This document shows positions 1-9,000 of a DNA stretch of 9,436 nucleotides, in pieces (positions within the stretch are counted from its first letter, which is position 1; each line of letters starts with the position of its first letter). A model generated the notes under the pieces. That model was not told the origin of the DNA. It searched no databases and saw only the letters and a program-made list of their open reading frames with translations. The position numbers and the translations under genes are program-made. The stretch is from positions 1-9,436 of the forward strand of contig CALPIW020000039.1 of assembly GCA_943323725.2 (NCBI GenBank). Reading direction: 5' to 3'. This DNA comes from Polynucleobacter meluiroseus. GTDB taxonomy: Bacteria > Verrucomicrobiota > Verrucomicrobiia > Opitutales > UBA953.

Positions 1-1
1 C

Positions 2-3000
2 GGCATCAACCCCGGTTCCACCGTCGCCAGCCTCAGCTACACGGCCAGCTACGTCTCCTTCGCGTCCGTCGCCATCGCCGGCGCCGCGACCACCAACGCC
101 AGCTCCACCGTGACGCTCGCGAACACCGCCGGCCTCATGGTGGGCCAGCCGATCACCGGCGCGGGCATCCCGACCGGCGCTTACATCGCCGCCATCGTCG
201 ACAACGCCAGCATCACCCTGAGCGTGCCCGCCACGGCGACCTCGGGTTCTGTCGCGCTCACGGCCGCCCCGGTCACGCAGGTCACGACCAACGGGCTGCA
301 CGGTGTCGTCAACAACGAGAATCTCGCCATCAGCGAGGCCGGCGCGGGCTTCAATGGCGTGTTCAAGGTGATCGTCGATCCCCTCGTCGGCAATCGTTTC
401 GTCCTGACCGGCACGCCCGACCAGACGATCGCGACCCCGCAGACCCTCGTCATCGACGCCGGCAAGCGCTTCGTGATGAGCCAGGAGGCCTCCTTTACGG
501 CGGTTGGCCCCACCGTGGTCCAAGCCGCCTCGGCTTACGGCGAGACCATCGGCGCGATCTCGGGCGGCAATCGCCAGGCGTTCGGCAATTACAATTTCAT
601 CGACCTCGGACTCGGGACGACGCTCACGATCAACCAGACCCAAGACGGCACCTTCGCCGGTGAGTTCATGGGCTTGGGAGTGATCCGCCTCATCGGCAAC
701 TCGACGCTGAACCTCAACGGCCTCCACCGTAACCACGGCAACTTCATCATCGATTCCGGCACGCTCCAGGTCACGTCCACGAACAACGGGGCCGGCGGGC
801 GTATCTTCAACTCCGTGCCCACGGGGAGTTTCCCGACCGTCACGGTCAACCGTCACGGCGTTTTCTACCTGTTGCGCTCCATCAACCAGGAGACCAACGG
901 CGTCGGGGACCTCACCGACCTGTATCTCAATTCCGCCGCCGGCACGCGCACCAACCTGGTCGTCGGTTCGAACGTCGCGGACACGCTGCCGCTGGGCTTC
1001 TTCGTCTGGAACACCTCGTCCAACACCGCCCGTTCGGAGAACATCAATAACCTCTACTTCGACTCGGGCACCAGTTACCTGACGATGCTCGTGTCGGGCA
1101 ACACGCGCCAGATCCTCGGCGCCACCGGGCTCATCCGTCGCAATCTCGCCACCGGTAACGTCCGGGGACGCAACTTGGGCAACGTCTCCAGCGGCAACGT
1201 CAATTCCTCCAACTGGTTCATCCGTAACACCGGCGCCCAGGATGATTTCGTCAACGCGATGATCGGCGGCGCCGGCGCGGACGTCGCGCTGGCCGCGGGC
1301 GTCACGACCCTGGGCGGCACCACCGTCACGGTCACCTCCACGGCGGGTCTTCAGCCTAACATGCGCGTCACCGGCACCGGCATCCCGGCCGGGGCCTACG
1401 TGGCCAGCGTCACCAACGGTACCACCTTCGAGCTCAGCGTGGGCGCGACCGAGGCGAACACCGGGCTGAGTTTGGACGCCTACGCCCTCAACAAGAGCAT
1501 CACCCCTTGGCTGGTCGCGCAGAGCTTCATCAACTCCGTCGGCCCTGTCTCCGAGACGGACATGGGCAACTCGCTCACGACCTACGTCTCCGGACTGGGC
1601 CTGCGCGCCCTGGACCTCACCAACGACTACGCCACCTTCGCGAGCATCCTCCAGTCCTCGGAGAACGTCCGCGAAGCCCTGACCGGCGATCTCACGCTCG
1701 GCGCCAACGCTTCGGTCAACGCCCTCGTCCTGCATAACGGCACCGCCGACGCTACATCGGGCGCCTTCGTCGTCACCGGGGCGACCGGCACGAGCCTCAC
1801 GAACGCCAGCGGCACTTTCCTCTTCACCCTGAACAGCGCGGCGACCCTCGGGAGCGACAACTCGGTCACCCTCGCCGGTTTCGACGGCGGCGTGCGTTTG
1901 CCCGCCGTAACGAACGAATACCTCTTCCATGTCATCAACCCCGGCTCGTCCGCTATCTCGCCGCGCCTGACGGCCTTCGTCTCGGCCCCGTTGGCTTCCG
2001 CCGGACATATCACCAAGTCCGGCCGGGGCACCCTCGTGCTCTCCGGCGCGAACACCGCCGGCGGCGGCGTCCGCTCGCTCACTCCCTCGACCACCTATTG
2101 GGGCACCACCATCAACGAAGGCGTCCTGCAGATCGCGGACCTCGACAACATCGGCGGCGCCCTCGGCGGCCTCACGCTGGCCGGCGGCACCCTGCGCCTC
2201 GCGCCTGGTTTCGCTGACGACATCTCGCAGCGCGCCGTCACTTTCCTTTCGGCCGGCGGCACGCTGGACGTCACTTCGAACGAGCTCGTCCTCGCCAATC
2301 CGATCGGCGGAGCCGGCATCGGCGGCCTCACCAAGACCGGCGTCGGTTCCCTCACCTTGGCCGCGACGAGCACGTTCACCGGCTCCACGCGGGTGGACAA
2401 CGGCCGCCTGATCCTCGGCGGCGGCGCCAACAACCGCCTGCCTTCCGCCGCGGAACTGTTCATCGGTTCCGGGTCCGGCACCGCCACCGGGGTGCTGCAG
2501 CTCGGCAACGCCGACGGTGCCAGCCATCAGACCGTTTCCTCCCTTTCCGGCGTGACCGGCGTCCAGGTCGCGGACTTCACGATCCTGAATCCCGGTCAGG
2601 GCTTCACTTCCGCCCCGATCATCACCTTCGACGCGATCGGCGGCCTGATGGGCGCCCAAGGCGCGCAGGCCGTGGCCACCGTCGAGGACGGCGTCATCAC
2701 CGGCATCACCCTCACCGACCCGGGTCTCTACCGTCCCGGCTTCGCTCCCGTCGCCACCGTAACAGCCGTAACTAACGCCTCCGCCACCTCGACCACCTCG
2801 GTCACGCTCAACGTCGCCAGCACGGGCGGCGTCGGCGTGGGCTCCACGATCATCGGCGCGGGCATCGCCGCCGGTACGACTGTCGTAGCGGTCGTCAGCA
2901 ACACGCAGCTCACCCTCAGTCAGAACGCCTCCGTCGCCAACGGCGCTGATCTTTACATCTCGGGCGGCGTCGGCGGCAACTCCGCTTCCATCGTCGTCCG

Positions 3001-6000
3001 CCCGCTCGGACAGGTGACCAGCAACGCCATCATCGGCGGCGCATCGGCGGTCTCGAACCTGACCGTCGACCAGGATATCAGCACGTTCTTCAACGGCGCC
3101 ATCGGCGGCGCCGGGCTCAACCAGGACAACGTCGGCATCATCAAGTCGGGCGTCGGCACGCTCACGCTGTCCGGCGAGACGCTTTCTTATCTCGGTCAGA
3201 CCACCGTCCTGGGTGGTCGCCTCAACCTCACGGGCGGTCGCTCCGCGGCCCCGCGCACCTCGTCGGTCAAGGTCAACGCCGGCGCGATCCTCAACTTCAA
3301 CAACACCGTCGGCCAGGAGTTCGCCCTCGGCGCGGGCGTCCTCGACCTCGGCGCCGGTTCCGGCGGCTCCGCCTCGCTCGGGTTCGACGTCGGCTCGCTC
3401 GCCGCCTACGACCGGATCACCACTTCGGCCCCGGCCCTCGCCGCCAATCGCGTCATCATCAACCTGACGGGCCTGACGGGTCTCACCGCCGGCTCCTACG
3501 AACTGATCACCGCTTCCGCGGGCGGCCTGAACGCGGCGAATTTCTCCCTCGGTGACCTGCGTAGCTTCGGCGGGCACACCTTCTCCCTGGCCCGCACCGA
3601 CAACGCCGTCACGCTCACCACTACGGCCCTGCCGACCGACCTTTACTGGCGCGTCGGCGCCGACGTGAGCTGGTCATCGCTCAACTACGCCAACAACGAC
3701 ACCAACTTCAGCACCGATGCCCTCGGGCTCGTCAACGCCAAGGGTTTCCCGGGCGTCGCCAATCAGCTCATCTTCAGCGCCGCGCCCGGCGCGGCCACCA
3801 GCGCCTATGTCACGACGCTCGACGGCAGTTTCACCGTCGGCAACCTGCGTTTCACCTCGACCCCGACCGGCATCACGAGCGTGACCATCGCCCAAGGCGG
3901 TCCGGACACGACCTACGCCCTCACGGTGGCTCCGGCTAATTCCGCCGACGGCATCACCATCGAAGACAACGCGGGTGCCGTCCTCATCAGCGCGCCCATC
4001 GTCCTCGGCGCCGACCAGACTTGGAGCATCGCCGGCACCGGCGCGAACATCGCCTCCCTCGCGGTCTCCGGGGCCGTGTCCGGCGCCGCCGGCAACGATC
4101 TGCTGATCGCCGGCCTCGCCGGCGACAGCCTCACCTTCTCGGGAGTCAACACCTATGGGGGTACGACCAGCTTCCCGGGGATGATCCTCCGCTCTGGCGC
4201 GAACAATGCGTTCAGCTTGAATTCCACCCACATCCTCTCGCCCCAAGGCGCGACCCCGGGTGTGCTCCGCCTCAACGGTTTCAATAACGCCATCGGCGGT
4301 CTTTCCGGCGTCGGCTTCGTCGAGAACTCCGACGCGCTCACCGCCGTCACCTTGACGGTCGGTCGCAATAACCAGAGCACCGTCTTCTCGGGCGAAATCC
4401 GCGACGGCGGTCTGACCGGCCTTTCTCTCACCAAGGTCGGCAACGGCGCTTTGACCTTGTCCGGCGCGCTCTCCCACTCGGGCGATACCAGGGTCAACGG
4501 CGGTACGTTGAACCTGACCGGCAGTTACGTCGGCTCCGTCGCGAGTTCCTACCTGCGTTTCGGCTCCACCCCGAACCAAAGCATCGTCAATGTCTCCGGG
4601 GACGTCGACCTCTTCTCGATGCAGGGCGCCGACATCGTCGGTGCCGTGTCGGTCTATAACCAGACCGCAGGCGCGGTCCGTCTCTTCACCACTGCCAACG
4701 GCGGGAACATGCGGGTCGCCCGCATCGGTTACGGTTACTTCAACCTTACCGGCGGTCTGTTCCAGATGTCGCCCGGCAGCGGCACGCCGCGTTTCAACCT
4801 GAATGAGAACAACGCCGCGGCCGTGGGCGTCGGTTATGTCGGCGGCACGGGGGTGCTCAATAACGCCAACGCCGGGGCGGATTGGTTCATCCTGGCTTAC
4901 CAAGGCCTTGCCCAGTTCACGGTCGGGCAGGGCGGTTTCGTCAACCGCCAGAATTCCACGGGCCAGATCGGCATCGTCCTCGGCGGCACCGGTACGCACG
5001 GCACGCTGAACATCGCGGGCGGCAACTTCGACTTCGGTGGCAGTCAGCTCCGCTATGGCAACGGCTCCATCACGTCTTCGAACGCTTTCTTCAACGTCAT
5101 CGGCGGCGTCGCCTCCATCGGCAACAACTCCTCCGTCGCCATGACCAATGGCCGGGGCAACCTCGGCTATAACAATTTCGCGGGTGGCACGCTGCGCGCC
5201 AATGCCGCGATCACCCAGGGCATCCTGCCTTCGCTCCTCGGGAACACGACCGGCGCGATCCTGACCGCGGACAACCGTGTGCGGACGCCCTACGGGCTGT
5301 GGACGAACACCTTGTTCGGCGCGATCGACAACTCGGCCGTCGCCGGCGCCGTCTCCGCGAACGGCGCGTTGACCATCGATACGAACGGCTTCGCCGTCTC
5401 CCTCGCCGGCCTCACCGCCGCCACGGGCACGGGTCTGACGCAGGGCGATCTTTCCATCACGGGCGGCTCCGGCTACGTCGGGGCGCCGGCCGTCGTGTTC
5501 AGTTCCGCCGGACTGATGCCCGGCGGCACGCCCGCCGCGGGCTACGCGGTCATCGACAACGGCCAGGTCACGGGCATCGTCATCACGAGCCCGGGCACCT
5601 ACCAGGCGGGTACCGTCCCGACCGTCACCCTCACGGGCGGCGGCGGCGCGGGCGCCACCGTCACCGTCGGCGCGCTCAACACCGCCAACACCGCCGGCCG
5701 GATCGTCAAGACCGGCCTGGGCACGCTCTCCTTCAGCGGCGTCAACACCTTCGAGACGGCCATCGCCATCAACAACGGCGCCGTCGCCGTCGCCGCGGGC
5801 GGCGCTCTGAACGTCTCCGCCCTCGAGGGTTACGCGGCCGGCCGCTTCCTCGCGGTGGCCCAGTCCGGCGCCATCGTCGCGAACACCGCCGACTCGCTCG
5901 CGAAGCTCGACCGCTTCACCCACGCCGGCAGCACGGGCGTCGTGGCCGTCACGGCGGCCACCGCTTCGGCGGCCATCGATCTCCGCAAGTCCGCGCTCAA

Positions 6001-9000
6001 CCTCACGGGCATGGGTCTCGGCGCGGGCATGGGCGACGTCACCTACACCGGGGTCTTCACTCCGGGCCTGGCCGGGGTCTACCGACTCGGCGGCGGCGGC
6101 AGCGTGCTTAATTTCGCCTCGGACATCACCGGCGGGTATGAGACGCGCGTCGATATCATCGGGAACTCCGTCGCCTTCTCCGGCACCAACACCTTCCGGG
6201 GCGGCCTCGTCCTCAATGCGGGTGGCACCCTCCAGGTGCTCTCGACGAGCCTCTCCGCCGGTTACGGTAACAGTCCGGGCGGCCTGATCGCCCAAGGCGG
6301 CACTATCCGCTGGGCGAGCGGCGCCACGACCGACATCACGTCCGGCGCGGGCGCCATCCCCGGAGGCATCACCCTCGTGGGCTCCGTCCTGCTCGACACC
6401 AACGGCAACAACGTGGAACTCGCCGGCTCGATCGGCAATCGCGCCGCCACCGGCGGGACGCGCGAAGGGCTCTCCGGCGGACTCACCAAGATGGGCACCG
6501 GCGTGCTCGCGCTGTCCGGCGCCAACACCTTCACGGGCGGCACGACCGTCATCGACGGCTCGATCCTGTTGAAGCATTCCGACGCGCTCGCCTACAGCTC
6601 GCTCACCTTCACGAACGTGATGAACGCCACGAGCCTCGGGTTCGACTCCGGCGTCGTCTCCCGCACGTTCACGATCGGCGGTCTCAACGCCGGTTCCCAG
6701 CAGGCCTCCGCCATCAATATCCCGCTGGTCAACAACCTCGGCAATGCCATCACCCTCCGGGTCGGCAACGGCGGCCAGGACTCCGCTTTCGGCGGCCAGG
6801 TCACCGCGGTTCTGTCCGGTGCCGGTGGCCTGACCAAGATCGGTTCGGGCACCCTTAACATCAACGCCACTGCGCAGACTTACACCGGCGCGACCACGAT
6901 CATCACCGGCGCGCCGGGCGTGACCGGCGGCGTGCCCAGCAAGATCAGCACGCTCTCGCTTAATTTCAGGCATGTCTACACCGCGAGCGGCGCCACCACC
7001 ACCACGGCCCGCACGGTTACGTCCAACCTGATCTCGGCCTCGTCGGTCCTGATCATGGGGGGCGTCTCGGCTCCGCAAATCGCGACCCGGCTCGACGCCG
7101 CGCAGCTCGCCAACCTCGGCAACGGCAGCGGACGCCTGCTCATCAACGCCGGTAGCACCACCGCCGCCACCACCCAGACCTTCGCCTCGACCACCCTCGG
7201 CACCGGCGCGTCGGACATCGTGATCACCAGCGGCGGCACAAACGCCGCCTTGCTGACCCTCGGCGCGATCACCCGCGGCCGCGGCGCCACGCTTTTCGTC
7301 GGCAATCCGGACAACACGCTCTCGGCCACGAACGGCGTCCGGACGACCTCCGGCACCGCCAGCACCGTGCTGACTGACGCCAACGGCACCGCTTACGCGG
7401 TCCTGGCCACCAATAGTTCCACGACCGTCACGGACTGGGCTATGAAGAACGCTGGCAACGTCTGGCTCACGGCCCCGATCTACACTCCCTCCGCGGCCGC
7501 CACGGCGAACTATGGCCAGACCCTGACGGCCGGCTCGACGACCAACGGCTCGGCGACCCTCACGGTCGCCAGCGTCGCTAACCTCGTCGTGGGCGCGATC
7601 GTGAGCGGAACCGGCATCCCCGTCGGCGCCTCGATCCAGTCCACCAACACGACGGCGAACACCATCACGATCAGCGCGCCGGCCACCGCGACCGCCAGCG
7701 GCCTGACCTTCACCGTCGCGCAGAACGTCAACTTCACCCAGACGAACACCGCGGCTTGGACGACGCAGACGATCAATTCGCTGCGCATGAACGCGAGCAC
7801 CGCGGCCAATCTCCTCATCGGCGCGGGCCAGACCATCACCATCAGCACGGGCGGCATCCTCTTCGGATCGGGCGCCGCCGCGGCCTCGCTCAGCACCACC
7901 GTCGGACAGGGGACGATCGTGCCCGGAGCGGGCCGGGAACTGGTGATCTTCGCCAATAACAACCTGCTGACCATCAACGCCGTGCTCGGACAGAGCGCCG
8001 CCGGCGCGACCGACGTCACGTTCCGCGGCCTGGTCAGCGTCGGCCTCGCCAAGAACGACGTCCTGCTCAATGCGAACAGCACCTACTCGGGCGACACCTA
8101 TATCAGCGGCGTCCGCGTCCGCACCGACGTCAACACGGTGACCGCGCCCTTCGGCACCGGTCTCAACGGCAATATCTACATCTACGGCAACAACGGCGGC
8201 CAGTTCCAGTCCGCGAACAACGTCACGCTCGCGGCCCGTAACTGGTACATCATCGGCGGCGGCTGGGAAGAATCGTCCAGCGGCAACCACCACGGCGCGA
8301 TCCGCCTGGGCAACGGGGCCACCCTCCAGGGTACGCTCAACCTGATGGGCGACTCCGGCATCCGCACGACGGGCACGCTGGCCACGGTCAGCGCCAAGCT
8401 CTTCGGCGACTTCAACCTCAAGGCGCGCAGCGGCGCGGGCGACGGTACGATCAATTTCACGGCCGACAACACCGGTTGGGCGGGCTCCTTCGACATCGGT
8501 TCCGGTGGCTATCGTTTCGACACCTTGACCAGCTTCGGCTCGCCGACCTCGCTGCAGCTCGGTCAGTACGGGACGATCATCCCTGGTTTCACGGGCGTCC
8601 AGTCCGCGGTCGTGGACAAGATCGGTTTCGGTTCCCTCGGCACCGTGGCCTTGCGCGCGGCCAACGCGGGCGAGACGATCGATTTCCGCGCGGTCAACGC
8701 CGCGGGCGTCTTCCTCGGCGCCAACGAGGACCTGACTTACGCCGGCACGTACTCCCCCCACGTCGTGAATGGGCAGGCGAATGTCCGTCTTGGCGGCGGC
8801 GGGGCCACGCTGACGTACACCGGCGCGATCACCGGCAACGCCGCGGTCTTCATCGGCGGCGGCGCGGCCGGTAGCGCTTACGGCACCGTCGTCCTCAACC
8901 CGACGACGCCCGGCGCCAACACCTATGCCGGCGGCACCACGATCGGCACCAACACCTCGTACGTCGCGGTCGAAGTCCCCGCGATCACGAATCCTTTCGG

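Noticed and set aside
4082..4138. Resemblance to an RTX calcium-binding nonapeptide (GAAGNDLLIAGLAGDSL)
   Set aside because: Only one and a half weak copies, without the tandem GGxGxDxLx array, at the exact place where a PATR first half is expected.
5633..5660. Glycine-coding GGC run as a possible slippage or phase-variation tract
   Set aside because: The run is short, mixed with GCG and GCC, in triplets that would not change the frame, and fits the normal GSGY module ending.
5299..6111. A 270-codon + strand frame rich in Arg and His
   Set aside because: It overlaps the giant gene in another frame. The Arg/His-rich composition is what shifted GC-rich Gly/Ala/Thr codons give, and no ribosome binding site or domain is seen.
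7510..8082. A 190-codon - strand frame and many shorter - strand frames
   Set aside because: All lie wholly within the giant gene and have no recognisable motif or start context. They are expected by chance in DNA of this GC content with few AT-rich stop codons.
8261..8300. Possible metal or catalytic site in the GWEESSSGNHHG segment
   Set aside because: W, E and H occur close together, but the pattern matches no enzyme signature I know, and similar GWxE segments belong to the structural coils of this protein family.
3674..8761. A 1695-codon open frame on the - strand
   Set aside because: It is the exact in-register antisense of the sense gene and is open only because TCA, TTA and CTA are avoided there. 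Its translation is an Arg/Gly/Asp/Val/Glu-rich mix with no domain, and the sense frame has clear PATR motifs throughout.
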